Shown here: piece by piece, positions 1 through 7,744 of the stretch
Numbering within the stretch: position 1 is the stretch's first letter
Layout of the letters: the number at the start of each line of letters is the position of its first letter
Origin: CAZOEL01 sp964578835
GTDB lineage: Bacteria; Desulfobacterota; Syntrophobacteria; Syntrophobacterales; Syntrophobacteraceae
Length of the DNA stretch: 37,082 nucleotides
Assembly: GCA_964578835.1 (NCBI GenBank)
Contig: CAZOEL010000071.1
Coordinates: forward strand, 1 to 37,082
Direction: 5' to 3'
Notes under the pieces: model-generated
Told to the model about the DNA's origin: nothing
The model's input: only the letters and a program-made list of their open reading frames with translations
Databases searched by the model: none
Position numbers and translations under genes: made by a program

Positions 1-1
1 G

Positions 2-940
2 GGAAGCATGGCCGGGAGCAGGACTCTTGAATTGAAATATAGTCGTGAAAATGAAAAGGAAGCGGACCAGCTTGGATTTCGCTATCTCTGCGATGCCGGT
101 TATCCGCCGCGAGATATGGTCGGCTCCATGGAAAAGCTGAGCCGTGGAACCTGGCGCATCGGTTCAAAAGTGCCGTCGTATTTGCTGACGCACCCCGCTT
201 TGGGAGAGCGTATCCTGTACCTTGCCGATATGGCCGAGGCCAAGGGCAAGGCGACTGTCAAGACTCCGCGCTCCAACACTCTGGATGATTTTCCCATAAT
301 GCAGGCGGCTCTTTTTGCCGACTATTCCGACAGCGATGTAGCCAGGGAACGTTTTATGGGCGAATTGAACAAGAAGGGAACTGCCTCGAGTGCGGCTGCG
401 GCTTATGGTATGGGACGCCTTTGCCTGCGATTGGGAAAAAATGATGAGGCGCTTTCCTATCTGCAGGATGCTGCCCGGCAGGCCTCTGGAAGCCCCTTGG
501 TGCTGAGCTCGCTCGGGTCGATGTATCTTCGGCAGGGAAAGCTCGATGAGGCCCAAAGAGTGCTTCGGTCAGCCCTCATTCTCGACCCGGAGTCGACTAT
601 CGCTCATCTTCGCCTGGCGCAGACGTTGCAAGAGATGGGAAGGGGAGAGGAAGCCCTCGATCATCTTCGTCAGATCGAAGATCTTGCTCCCACTTTTCCC
701 GAAATTGATCTTCATCTTGGAATTCTCCTGGGCCGGATGAATCAGGTCGGGCTTGCTCACTACTACCTCGGCCGTTACTACGGGCAAAGACAGGACTGGA
801 AGCTCACGCTTTTTCACTACCAGAAAGCAAAAGCTCTGTTGAATGATTCTCCGCAGAAGCAGGAAGAAATTGAACATGTGCTAAAGGAAGTGGACAAGAG
901 AAAGAAGAAAGCCGACTGGGAAGGCGGCAGAAGTAAATAG
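2..940 (+). CDS. M48 family metalloprotease with TPR repeats (BepA/YfgC-like), C-terminal part
   Basis: This is the C-terminal part of a periplasmic zinc metalloprotease of the BepA/YfgC type, a family that handles outer-membrane protein assembly quality control. The reading frame is open to the left edge, so the ATG at 8 is probably internal and the HEXXH zinc motif should lie upstream of the window. The first visible residues, SRENEKEADQLG, match the family's third zinc ligand (the Glu of the ExEADxxG helix), followed by the usual AGYPP and THPALGERI segments. From about residue 125 to 290 the protein is helical with TPR-like periodicity (GRLCLRLGKNDEALSYLQ, LGSMYLRQGKLDEA, LRLAQTLQEMGRGEEAL). 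It ends in a Lys-rich tail. The next gene starts 61 bases downstream on the same strand and also concerns envelope protein folding. Family call is firm; exact substrate unknown. Confidence 0.85.
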   Translation, partial: GSMAGSRTLELKYSRENEKEADQLGFRYLCDAGYPPRDMVGSMEKLSRGTWRIGSKVPSYLLTHPALGERILYLADMAEAKGKATVKTPRSNTLDDFPIMQAALFADYSDSDVARERFMGELNKKGTASSAAAAYGMGRLCLRLGKNDEALSYLQDAARQASGSPLVLSSLGSMYLRQGKLDEAQRVLRSALILDPESTIAHLRLAQTLQEMGRGEEALDHLRQIEDLAPTFPEIDLHLGILLGRMNQVGLAHYYLGRYYGQRQDWKLTLFHYQKAKALLNDSPQKQEEIEHVLKEVDKRKKKADWEGGRSK

Positions 941-1001
941 CGGTGAAAGGCGGTCATCTTTCTTTTTACATTCAGGTGGATAGAGAAATAGGCGAGCGAC
1001 G

Positions 1002-2447
1002 ATGCGCGAAGATGTAAAATGGAGACTTTTATTGGCTTTTAGCTTATTGGGCCTGGCTCTGGCTGCTTTGGCCGGTTTGTCCGAGCATGTAGTATGGCTG
1101 GCGTCTTTTTGCGGCAGTTTCTCCGGGGGGTGTAAGGAAACGATCGGGTTTACTCTGCTGAAGCAGCCTTTGTGGCTTTGGGGCGTGGGCTACTTTGCCC
1201 TGCTCGTGGGGCTTTCGCTCGCGCGACGCTTCAAACCGGCGGCTATTTGCCTTGTTGCTGGAGGAATAGGGGTGGAGATGGCCCTCGTCTGGGTAATGAT
1301 CTCCATAAATGCGCTTTGCATCTATTGTATAGGGAACCTTATGGTGATCGTATCGCTTGCCGTCGTGACAGCCGAAAGAGCCCGTTTTTGGCAGATGCTC
1401 TCCATTGGATTGCTTTTCTTCATGTTTTCCTTTTATGTGATCCCTCGGGAAAACGAGCTCCATGCCTCCACCGCCAAAGGCCAGGAGACATCCGATGTCG
1501 TTGCTGTGGCGGCCGGGGAGCAGATAACGCGCACTGAGCTGGAAACGCCTCTGACTTCGCAAATACTAGAGCTGCAAAAGCAGATATATCAACTGAAACG
1601 CCGCAGGCTTGAAGAGTTGATAGCCGATATCGTGCTCCGGAAGGAAGCGGCGGAACGAGGCATTGCGCCTGAGGCGCTTATTAACGCCGAGGTTGTATCC
1701 AAGCCCGAAAGTAATGTGAGCGACCAGGAGCTGGAAGCCTACTACGAAGCGAATAAAGGCCGGGTGGTGGATTGGAAGGGAACGCCCGAAGAGCTCAAGG
1801 GCCGGATGAAGGCCTCCCTTCAGCAGCAGAAGAGTTATACGAAGACCATGGAATACGCCAAATCGCTGGGACCCAAGTATGGCGTCGTCAGTTATCTTGA
1901 AGAGCCGCAGCTTCCTCGGACGAAGGTCAACATTGAGGGCAGCCCGTCGACAGGACCCGAGAATGCGCCTGTAATCGTGGTGGAGTTTTCGGATTATGAA
2001 TGTCCCGCTTGTCGAGGAGTGCATGATACGGTCAAAAAAGTGCGGGAAATGTACGCGGGACGCATAAGGTGGGTTTTCAAGGACTTTCCTCTAAAGATGC
2101 ACCGGCATGCCGAGCCTGCCGCCCTTGCGGGCAGGTGCGCCGCAGAGCAGGGCAAGTTTTGGGAATACCAGGATCTGCTGTATGGATCCAAAGAGGAGTT
2201 CACGCCGGACCTTTTTGTGCAATACGCAAAGAACCTCGGTCTGTCCGCCGATCAATTCAAGCAATGTGTCGACAGCAAAAAATATCTCGGGGCGATTGAC
2301 AAGGAAAAGCAGGACGCGAAACTATCGGGCATTGATCGAACGCCCTCCTTCATCATCAATGGCAAGCTTCTCACCGGAGGCGCCAGTTTAGAGCGCTTCA
2401 AGGAGATGATCGATAAAGAGTTGAAATTTGCTGAAACGGGTGATTGA
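1002..2447 (+). CDS. VKOR-SurA-like-DsbA fusion disulfide-forming protein
   Basis: A 481-residue membrane protein that probably makes disulfide bonds in the periplasm. Residues 1-150 form a VKOR (vitamin K epoxide reductase/DsbB-analog) domain with about four or five membrane helices, a loop Cys pair (C37 and C43) and the active CIYC pair (C105, C108). Residues about 165-300 resemble the helical part of SurA-type chaperones (ITRTELE, then LEELIADIVLRKEAAERGI and VSDQELEAYYEANKGRV), but no parvulin domain is seen. Residues 310-475 are a DsbA-like thioredoxin domain with active site CPAC (C334, C337) and the cis-Pro segment RTPSFIING. VKOR-thioredoxin fusions are known; the helical insert between the two redox domains is the odd part. 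Start ATG is preceded by a modest ribosome site (AGGCGAG). It could alternatively be called a thioredoxin-domain protein with VKOR. Confidence 0.85.
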   Translation: MREDVKWRLLLAFSLLGLALAALAGLSEHVVWLASFCGSFSGGCKETIGFTLLKQPLWLWGVGYFALLVGLSLARRFKPAAICLVAGGIGVEMALVWVMISINALCIYCIGNLMVIVSLAVVTAERARFWQMLSIGLLFFMFSFYVIPRENELHASTAKGQETSDVVAVAAGEQITRTELETPLTSQILELQKQIYQLKRRRLEELIADIVLRKEAAERGIAPEALINAEVVSKPESNVSDQELEAYYEANKGRVVDWKGTPEELKGRMKASLQQQKSYTKTMEYAKSLGPKYGVVSYLEEPQLPRTKVNIEGSPSTGPENAPVIVVEFSDYECPACRGVHDTVKKVREMYAGRIRWVFKDFPLKMHRHAEPAALAGRCAAEQGKFWEYQDLLYGSKEEFTPDLFVQYAKNLGLSADQFKQCVDSKKYLGAIDKEKQDAKLSGIDRTPSFIINGKLLTGGASLERFKEMIDKELKFAETGD

Positions 2448-2505
2448 GCTTTTCCGCTTGCATGATTTCCTCCTTGCCTGAGGAGCGATTAGGGGTTGTT
2501 GGCTG

Positions 2506-2562
2506 CGATGCCTCCTTCGAACCGGCGAGCGGCATATATAAGCGCCGGGACCGGAGGCATCG
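2506..2562. other. Two-stage inverted repeat (stem-loop) after the VKOR-DsbA gene
   Basis: Outer arms CGATGCCTCC (2506-2515) and GGAGGCATCG (2553-2562) are perfectly complementary over 10 bp. Inner arms CCGGCG (2522-2527) and CGCCGG (2543-2548) add 6 bp. The loop is AT-rich. No U-tract follows, so it is not a typical intrinsic terminator. It lies 58 bases after the stop codon of the upstream gene. Confidence 0.6.
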
Positions 2563-2654
2563 GGCCGTCAATCTCAAGTCTTCAATACCGCGCTTTGCCC
2601 CTGGCTTTCGAAAAGCGCATGAATCCCATATCCTTTAATTCGCCAGTTTATCAC

Positions 2655-2683
2655 TTGACGACTTCATTGCGGCAGTGATAGAG
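2655..2683 (+). promoter_or_regulatory. Possible sigma70 promoter for serA
   Basis: TTGACG (2655-2660) matches the -35 hexamer at five of six positions. A 17-base spacer leads to ATAGAG (2678-2683), a poor -10. If used, the transcript would carry the inverted repeat at 2694-2753 in its 5' leader. Weak evidence. Confidence 0.2.
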
Positions 2684-2693
2684 AAAACGATCT

Positions 2694-2753
2694 AAACCGC
2701 AAATAAACGAGGAACATAGAGAAATCTTTATGCGCCTTGTTTATTTGCGGTTT
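2694..2753. other. 15-bp perfect inverted repeat in the serA leader
   Basis: AAACCGCAAATAAAC (2694-2708) is exactly complementary to GTTTATTTGCGGTTT (2739-2753), with a 30-base spacer. It lies 69 bases upstream of the serA start. No run of T follows the second arm. It could be a leader hairpin or a pair of operator half-sites. The rest of the 375-base gap between the two genes shows no convincing gene. Confidence 0.6.
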
Positions 2754-2822
2754 ATTAGATTGGTTGTAATGAGCGCGTTTTCCCATTTTACCGATTACCA
2801 AATGAAGTGTCAGGAGAAGGCA

Positions 2823-4403
2823 ATGAAGGTTCTAGTTAGCGATAATTTGTCTGAATCGGGCGTTGAAGCTTTGAGGCAGGTGCCTGAGCTTGAGGTGGAA
2901 GTAAATACCGGTCTCACTCCGGAGGAGCTTCGTCACGTCATTAAAGAGTATGATGCTTTGATTATCCGAAGCGCGACCAAAGTGACCGCCGACATCATTG
3001 AGGCGGCCGATAATCTGAAAGTCATCGGTCGTGCGGGCATAGGCCTGGATAACGTGGATATCAATGCGGCCAGCAAGCGCGGAATCGTGGTTATGAACAC
3101 TCCCGAGGGGAACGTCATTACCACCGCCGAGCATGCGATATCCATGATGCTGGCTGTGAGCCGAAATATTCCTCAGGCCACCAACTCGATGAAATCAGGC
3201 AAGTGGGAAAAGAAGCGCTTTCGAGGCAAAGAGGTCTTCAATAAGGTTCTCGGGCTCATCGGCGTTGGAAGAATCGGCCGAATTGTCGCCGACCGCGCCA
3301 TGGGCTTGAAGATGAACGTTATCGCCTATGATCCGTATATAAGCGCGGAAGTGATAGAAAAGCTCGGCATCACCGGCGTGACGCTCGATGAGCTTTATGC
3401 TCGCGCCGACTACATAAGCGTTCATACCCCGATGACTCAAGAGACTCGCGGCATCATCAACGCCGAAGCATTCAGCAAGATGAAAAAGGGCGTGTTCATC
3501 ATCAACTGCGCCCGCGGCGGCATTGTCGATGAGCAGGCGCTCTGCGACGCCATCAATTCGGGAATCGTCGCGGGAGCGGCTCTGGACGTATTCAGCAAAG
3601 AGCCTCCTACGGACAATCCCGTGCTGGGGTTGGATCAGGTGATCATGACGCCTCACCTTGGCGCATCTACGGATGAGGCTCAGGAGAATGTGGCGATTGC
3701 CGTGGCGGATCAGGTGATCGATTATCTGGTGCGGGGAACGATACGCAATGCGGTCAATGCCCCCAACATCGACGGGGCCGTGCTGGCGAACCTTCGCCCG
3801 TATCTCATTTTGAGCGAAAAGCTCGGCAGTCTCATCTCTCAGATCACCCCGGGCGCCATCGAGCGGGTATCGGTCGAGTATATAGGCGAAGTTACCTGCA
3901 TGGACAACCGGCCGCTGACCCTCTCCTTGCTAAAAGGGATGTTGACTCCTATCTTGGGCGAGATAGTCAATTTCGTGAATGTTCCGGTTATCGTGAAGGA
4001 CCGGAATATCAAGGTGACTGAGTCGGTAAGGAGCGAAGCGGAAGACTTCACGAACCTCATCACGGTGCAGGTGAAAACGTCTGAAGGCGAAAACACCGTT
4101 GCCGGCACCATTTTTGGCAAAGGCGATCCGCGCGTCGTCAAGATCAATAACTTCCGCCTGGAAGCGGTCACGGAAGGTCATGTGCTGCTTATCTACAACA
4201 TCGACACTCCCGGCACCATCGGCGCTATCGGGTCTTGCCTCGGCAAGCACCAGATCAACATAACCAGCATGAATGTCGGTCAGGTTCTGGAGCGCGGTCA
4301 GAACGTCATTTTCCTCAAGACCGAAACGCAGGTTTCCAAAGAAGTGGTGCAGGAGCTTCTTTCGATGGAAAACGTCAACGTAGTTCAGTCGGTTGATCTG
4401 TAA
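2823..4403 (+). CDS. serA: D-3-phosphoglycerate dehydrogenase (long form with ACT domain)
   Basis: Oxidises 3-phosphoglycerate to 3-phosphohydroxypyruvate with NAD, the first step of serine synthesis in the cytoplasm. The 526 residues fit the long SerA form. The order is substrate-binding N-part (RSATKVTADII), NAD-binding Rossmann core (GLIGVGRIGR), the catalytic Arg/Glu/His region (NCARGGIVDE, then MTPHLGAST), an intervening allosteric domain at about residues 320-445, and a C-terminal ACT domain (HVLLIYNIDTPGTIGAIGS) that normally senses serine. The start at 2823 is chosen because AGGAGAAGG lies just upstream and the protein then begins MKVLVSDNLS, as in homologs; an upstream in-frame ATG at 2730 falls inside the inverted repeat and adds an unlikely extension. 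The DUF1844 gene follows after 17 bases and is probably cotranscribed. Confidence 0.96.
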   Translation: MKVLVSDNLSESGVEALRQVPELEVEVNTGLTPEELRHVIKEYDALIIRSATKVTADIIEAADNLKVIGRAGIGLDNVDINAASKRGIVVMNTPEGNVITTAEHAISMMLAVSRNIPQATNSMKSGKWEKKRFRGKEVFNKVLGLIGVGRIGRIVADRAMGLKMNVIAYDPYISAEVIEKLGITGVTLDELYARADYISVHTPMTQETRGIINAEAFSKMKKGVFIINCARGGIVDEQALCDAINSGIVAGAALDVFSKEPPTDNPVLGLDQVIMTPHLGASTDEAQENVAIAVADQVIDYLVRGTIRNAVNAPNIDGAVLANLRPYLILSEKLGSLISQITPGAIERVSVEYIGEVTCMDNRPLTLSLLKGMLTPILGEIVNFVNVPVIVKDRNIKVTESVRSEAEDFTNLITVQVKTSEGENTVAGTIFGKGDPRVVKINNFRLEAVTEGHVLLIYNIDTPGTIGAIGSCLGKHQINITSMNVGQVLERGQNVIFLKTETQVSKEVVQELLSMENVNVVQSVDL

Positions 4404-4420
4404 TCGCAAGGAGAGCCGGA

Positions 4421-4846
4421 ATGGAAGAGAAAGAAGAAAAAGGATTTGTGGTGAAAGATCGTCGCAAGGTTTCCCTGGAGGAGGATGTCCCGGAAACTGG
4501 CGAAGCCGGTGAAGAAAAGGAGGCCCGGGAGGATCGGGCGGAAAAGCGGTTCGAAGACGCCTCCCGAAGAGGGGAAGAGAAAGCTCGTGGACCTTTGCCT
4601 GAAGTGAACTTCGCCACCTTTGTTTTTTCTTTGAGCTCTTCCGCGCTTGTGCACCTTGGAGAGATTCCCGAGCTCGAGAATCAGGAATCCATGGTCGATT
4701 TGGAGCTGGCGAAGCAAATAATAGACACGCTGGGCATGCTTCAGGAGAAGACAAAGGGCAATCTGGAGCCCGATGAGGATCGTCTTCTGAAGCAGTTGCT
4801 TTATGATTTGCGGCTCCGCTATGTGCAGAAGAGCGGGGCAAGATAG
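4421..4846 (+). CDS. DUF1844 domain protein
   Basis: A 141-residue cytoplasmic protein of unknown function. Residues 1-60 are highly charged and rich in Glu, Lys and Arg, probably disordered. Residues about 62-135 match the DUF1844 pattern: NFATFVFSLSSSALVHLGEIP, a conserved Asp/Glu-rich turn, then the helix DLELAKQIIDTLGMLQEKTKGNL and a final helix ending in LRLRYVQ. It has a good ribosome site (AAGGAGAG) and starts 17 bases after serA. The family is widespread in Deltaproteobacteria and Acidobacteria, but no biochemical role is established to my knowledge. No membrane segment or signal peptide is seen. Confidence 0.85.
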   Translation: MEEKEEKGFVVKDRRKVSLEEDVPETGEAGEEKEAREDRAEKRFEDASRRGEEKARGPLPEVNFATFVFSLSSSALVHLGEIPELENQESMVDLELAKQIIDTLGMLQEKTKGNLEPDEDRLLKQLLYDLRLRYVQKSGAR

Positions 4847-4866
4847 GCTTGTGGATTGGGGTGGCG

Positions 4867-4933
4867 GGCGTTGAGAATGATGGACCGAAGCGGGGCGGGA
4901 GTCGTCCGGCTGGTCCACTCGATTCTTAACGCC
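4867..4933. other. Long two-stage hairpin upstream of ispE
   Basis: GGCGTTGAGAAT (4867-4878) pairs with ATTCTTAACGCC (4922-4933), with one G-U pair, and TGGACC (4881-4886) pairs with GGTCCA (4912-4917). The loop is G-rich. The downstream sequence is T-rich but without a clean U-run. It occupies about half of the 133-base gap before ispE and could be a terminator for serA-DUF1844 or a leader structure. Confidence 0.6.
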
Positions 4934-4979
4934 TGATGCTCTTCAATTTCTTACTTCATGCAAAAGAGCTGAAATCAGG

Positions 4980-5819
4980 TTGAAAGTCGACACACCCGCA
5001 AAGATCAATTTGTGGCTTGAGGTGATTCATAAGCGGCCTGACGGTTACCACGATCTGTCGAGTCTAATGCTTCCAATAGGCATTTACGATCATCTGGAAA
5101 TCACTCCAGCTTCTGAGTTGAGTATTTCATGCGATCATCCCCATGCGCCGGGAGACGCCCGGAACTTGGCATGGAAGGCGGCGGCCTCCTTCTTTGAGGC
5201 TGCGGGTATGCGGGGTGGCGTTCGGATCGATCTGCGTAAGAACATTCCAGTCGGCGCAGGACTCGGGGGCGGGAGCTCCGATGCGGCTGCGGTTCTACTG
5301 GCTTTGGACCGGACCTATCCCGGCAGGCTTTCAAGCGAAAGGCTAACTGCTTTAGCTGCAAGCCTGGGGGCCGATGTGCCGTTTTTCCTCCGCAGACGCC
5401 CAGCTCTGGCTACCGGAATCGGGGAAAGCCTCGAGGTGGTCGAAGGCCTTCCAAACTATCCTTTAGTGCTCATAAAGCCGCCATTGATGGTTTCCACTGG
5501 TTGGGTGTATCAAAGTTTGAAGTTGACAAGGGGGAAGAGTCGCATTACACTTAGCAGGCTAATGACTTGCCCTTGGCGGCTTTGCGACGTGATGGAAAAC
5601 GATCTCGAAAGCGTTACGTTGAGAGAGTATCCGGTTTTGGTTGAGATCAAGGAATGGCTGTTGGGCCAGGGGGCTCTAGGTTCGCTGATGAGTGGAAGCG
5701 GTCCGACGGTCTTTTCAATCTTTGAAGATGGAAGCCATGCCGAAAGAGTTGGAGTGAAAGCCAGGGAGGTCTGGAAGGACAGCTGGGTCGCGGTAACTCA
5801 GGTGGTTGGCGGTCTGTAA
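4980..5819 (+). CDS. ispE: 4-diphosphocytidyl-2-C-methyl-D-erythritol kinase
   Basis: Phosphorylates CDP-methylerythritol with ATP in the non-mevalonate (MEP) isoprenoid pathway. The 279-residue GHMP-kinase fold is recognisable from the N-terminal substrate segment TPAKINLWLEV, then RPDGYHDL, the ATP-binding loop PVGAGLGGGSSDAAAVL at about residues 91-107, GADVPFFL, and the C-terminal GSLMSGSGPTVFSIF motif. The start is a TTG at 4980; no ATG or GTG lies close enough to include the conserved N-terminus, and the ribosome site is weak (AATCAGG). The tRNA-Gln gene begins only 15 bases after the stop, so the tRNA is probably processed from the same transcript. Confidence 0.95.
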   Translation: MKVDTPAKINLWLEVIHKRPDGYHDLSSLMLPIGIYDHLEITPASELSISCDHPHAPGDARNLAWKAAASFFEAAGMRGGVRIDLRKNIPVGAGLGGGSSDAAAVLLALDRTYPGRLSSERLTALAASLGADVPFFLRRRPALATGIGESLEVVEGLPNYPLVLIKPPLMVSTGWVYQSLKLTRGKSRITLSRLMTCPWRLCDVMENDLESVTLREYPVLVEIKEWLLGQGALGSLMSGSGPTVFSIFEDGSHAERVGVKAREVWKDSWVAVTQVVGGL

Positions 5820-5834
5820 GCTTCATGCGGTTTT

Positions 5835-5909
5835 TGGGGTGTCGCCAAGCGGTAAGGCACGGGTCTTTGGAACCCGCATCCGGAGGTTCGAATCCTCCCA
5901 CCCCAGCCA
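5835..5909 (+). tRNA. tRNA-Gln (anticodon UUG)
   Basis: The acceptor stem TGGGGTG (5835-5841) pairs with CACCCCA (5899-5905). The anticodon arm is CGGGT-CTTTGGA-ACCCG, giving anticodon TTG. The T arm GGAGG-TTCGAAT-CCTCC is perfect. G73 and an encoded CCA end follow at 5906-5909. It sits between ispE and prs, an arrangement seen in other Deltaproteobacteria. Confidence 0.97.
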
Positions 5910-5978
5910 ATTTTTGCGTAATCGAACAAGGATAGCCCGAGCGTCATTGCATAGCCTGAAGGATAATACGGGTAGGAC

Positions 5979-6914
5979 ATGCAAAGCGATTTTAAAATCT
6001 TTTCCTGCAATTCCAACCCGTTGTTGGCTCAAGCAGTATGCTCTCATCTCGGGGCGCCGTTGGGCAAGGCTTTTGTCGGACGCTTCAGCGACGGGGAAGT
6101 TCGGCTGGAGATTCATGAAAACGTCAGGGGGTTGGATGTCTTCGCCATCCAGTCCACATGCCCTCCGGTTGATGAGAACCTTATCGAGCTCCTGGTAATG
6201 ATAGATGCGCTGAAGAGGGCTTCGGCGAAGCGCATCAACGTAGTGATTCCCTACTACGGATATGGTCGTCAGGATCAGAAAGTCAAGCCTCGCGTATCGA
6301 TCAGTTCGAAGGTGGTTGCCGACTTGTTGGCTATCGCGGGGTCTCACCGGGTAATAACCATCGAATTCCACGCCGATCAGATCCAGGGCTTTTTCAATAT
6401 ACCGGTGGATCATCTATACGGGATGCAGGCGCTGTTGGACGATATGAAGGGCAATTTACGCGGGGATGAGATCGTTGTGGCGCCGGATGCGGGCGGCGTC
6501 CCGCGGGCGAGGGAATTTGCCAAAAGGCTTAACTGCGACTTGGCGTTGATGGATTATCGTGGGACGGATGGCGGTCCGGCTTCTCGCATTGTCGGGCAGG
6601 TGAAGGGGCGGCGCGTTATCGTTCTTGACGATATGGTGGATACCGGTCGAACGATTGTGCGGACCGCCGAAGCGGCTGTTGCCGCAGGCGCGGACATTGT
6701 GGACGCCTGCTGCGTACATGCGCTTTTTTCGTTGGATGCAGTGGAAAGGCTTGAGGTCTCTCCGCTTCGGCGCTTGGCGATTACCGATACCGTTCCCGTC
6801 TCGGGCAAGGCCATGGAATCGTCAAAAATCAGGACGGTCAGCATTGCGGCTTTGCTGGCTGAAGCGATAAAACGGGTGCATCTTGAGGAGTCTGTGAGCG
6901 CCCTTTTTGCCTAG
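5979..6914 (+). CDS. prs: Ribose-phosphate pyrophosphokinase (PRPP synthetase)
   Basis: Makes PRPP from ribose 5-phosphate and ATP, feeding purine, pyrimidine, histidine and tryptophan synthesis. At 311 residues it has the normal class I length. Visible motifs are FSCNSNPLLA at the N-terminus, GRFSDGEVRLEI, the ATP-binding region PYYGYGRQDQK, the divalent-metal segment HADQIQGFF, APDAGGVPRA, and the PRPP-binding loop VIVLDDMVDTGRT near residues 214-226. It follows tRNA-Gln by 69 bases with no terminator between, so it is likely in the ispE operon. The ribosome site before the ATG is weak. Identity is not in doubt. Confidence 0.97.
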   Translation: MQSDFKIFSCNSNPLLAQAVCSHLGAPLGKAFVGRFSDGEVRLEIHENVRGLDVFAIQSTCPPVDENLIELLVMIDALKRASAKRINVVIPYYGYGRQDQKVKPRVSISSKVVADLLAIAGSHRVITIEFHADQIQGFFNIPVDHLYGMQALLDDMKGNLRGDEIVVAPDAGGVPRAREFAKRLNCDLALMDYRGTDGGPASRIVGQVKGRRVIVLDDMVDTGRTIVRTAEAAVAAGADIVDACCVHALFSLDAVERLEVSPLRRLAITDTVPVSGKAMESSKIRTVSIAALLAEAIKRVHLEESVSALFA

Positions 6915-6923
6915 CAATATAAT

Positions 6924-6988
6924 ATCCGCCAAGGACACGAAGGAGCATGAAAGCGAATCCTTCATGCCTCTTCGCGTCTTTAGCGGAT
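6924..6988. other. Long imperfect hairpin between prs and rplY
   Basis: ATCCGC (6924-6929) pairs with GCGGAT (6983-6988), CGAAG with CTTCG further in, and GCATGAA (6945-6951) with TTCATGC (6961-6967), leaving a 9-base loop. The arms are interrupted by small internal loops. It is the first of two structures in the rplY leader. Confidence 0.55.
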
Positions 6989-6997
6989 TGCTTTCGG

Positions 6998-7029
6998 GCA
7001 CACCGGATGCGTGTGCTTTCTCATTTTTT
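6998..7029 (+). terminator. Terminator-like hairpin just before rplY
   Basis: GCACAC (6998-7003) pairs with GTGTGC (7011-7016) around a 7-base loop and is followed by a T-rich run ending in six T (7024-7029). It ends immediately before the rplY ribosome site. It may be a weak terminator or an attenuator that sets rplY expression relative to prs. Confidence 0.5.
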
Positions 7030-7042
7030 GGAGGCGTACCGA

Positions 7043-7639
7043 ATGAACGTTGAATTGCAAGCAAAATTGAGAGCCAGTAGCGGCAAGGGTCCTGCGCGGC
7101 GTTTGCGTAGTGAGGAAATGGTTCCGGCAGTCTTGTACGGACCTAAGACGGAGTCCGTATCTTTATCGATTTCCGCCAATCGGTTGGAGAAGCTCCTTCG
7201 AGACATGGGTGAGGAGAAAAGCAAACTGCTTCGCCTGATAATCGAGGATGGCGGCGATAGTGCGGCAAAACAGGTCTTGATCAGGGAGATACAAGTCCAT
7301 CCGGTTCGCAGACGCTTCCTTCATGTGGATTTCTATGAGGCGCCTCTGGATCGGCCCATTGTGGTCGATGTGCCGGTGGAGTTGCAGGGTGAATCCATTG
7401 GAGTGAAAAAAGGCGGAACTTTGAATCTCATTCGCCGTCTGCTTTCCGTGCGCTGCCTCCCCGCGGAAATTCCTGAGAAGGTTCAGATCGATGTTCAGTC
7501 GATGGATTTGGGCTCGACAATTTATGTTCGTGATCTTCAGGGGAAGGTTCCTTTTGATTTAGTCGGCGAATCAAACGCCGCCATCGTCAATATTGTCTCT
7601 CCTGAAGGGAAAAAGGGAGCCGAGGGCGAGGGCGAATAA
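7043..7639 (+). CDS. rplY: 50S ribosomal protein L25, CTC/TL5 type
   Basis: Binds 5S rRNA in the large ribosomal subunit; the longer CTC form is also linked to general stress. At 198 residues it is the two-domain form: an L25 N-terminal beta-barrel at about residues 1-90 (GKGPARRLRSEEMVPAVLYG, then VHPVRRRFLHVDFYE) and a TL5-like C-terminal domain at about 95-190 (VDVPVELQGESIGVKKGG, VRCLPAEIPEKVQIDVQ). The acidic end (GAEGEGE) is typical. The start at 7043 is chosen because TGGAGG lies 8-9 bases upstream and homologs begin near this Met; an earlier in-frame ATG at 6947 falls inside the leader hairpin. It is followed by pth, the usual partner. Confidence 0.94.
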   Translation: MNVELQAKLRASSGKGPARRLRSEEMVPAVLYGPKTESVSLSISANRLEKLLRDMGEEKSKLLRLIIEDGGDSAAKQVLIREIQVHPVRRRFLHVDFYEAPLDRPIVVDVPVELQGESIGVKKGGTLNLIRRLLSVRCLPAEIPEKVQIDVQSMDLGSTIYVRDLQGKVPFDLVGESNAAIVNIVSPEGKKGAEGEGE

Positions 7640-7744
7640 TTCCAGTTTGTGCTGCTGCAGTCCGCAACTCATGCGCAAGACCTCAGCTTTCCGTTTCTAC
7701 GGTAGCGAAGATATGCTGCGGTTGGTTTTTCGCTTGATAAGAAT

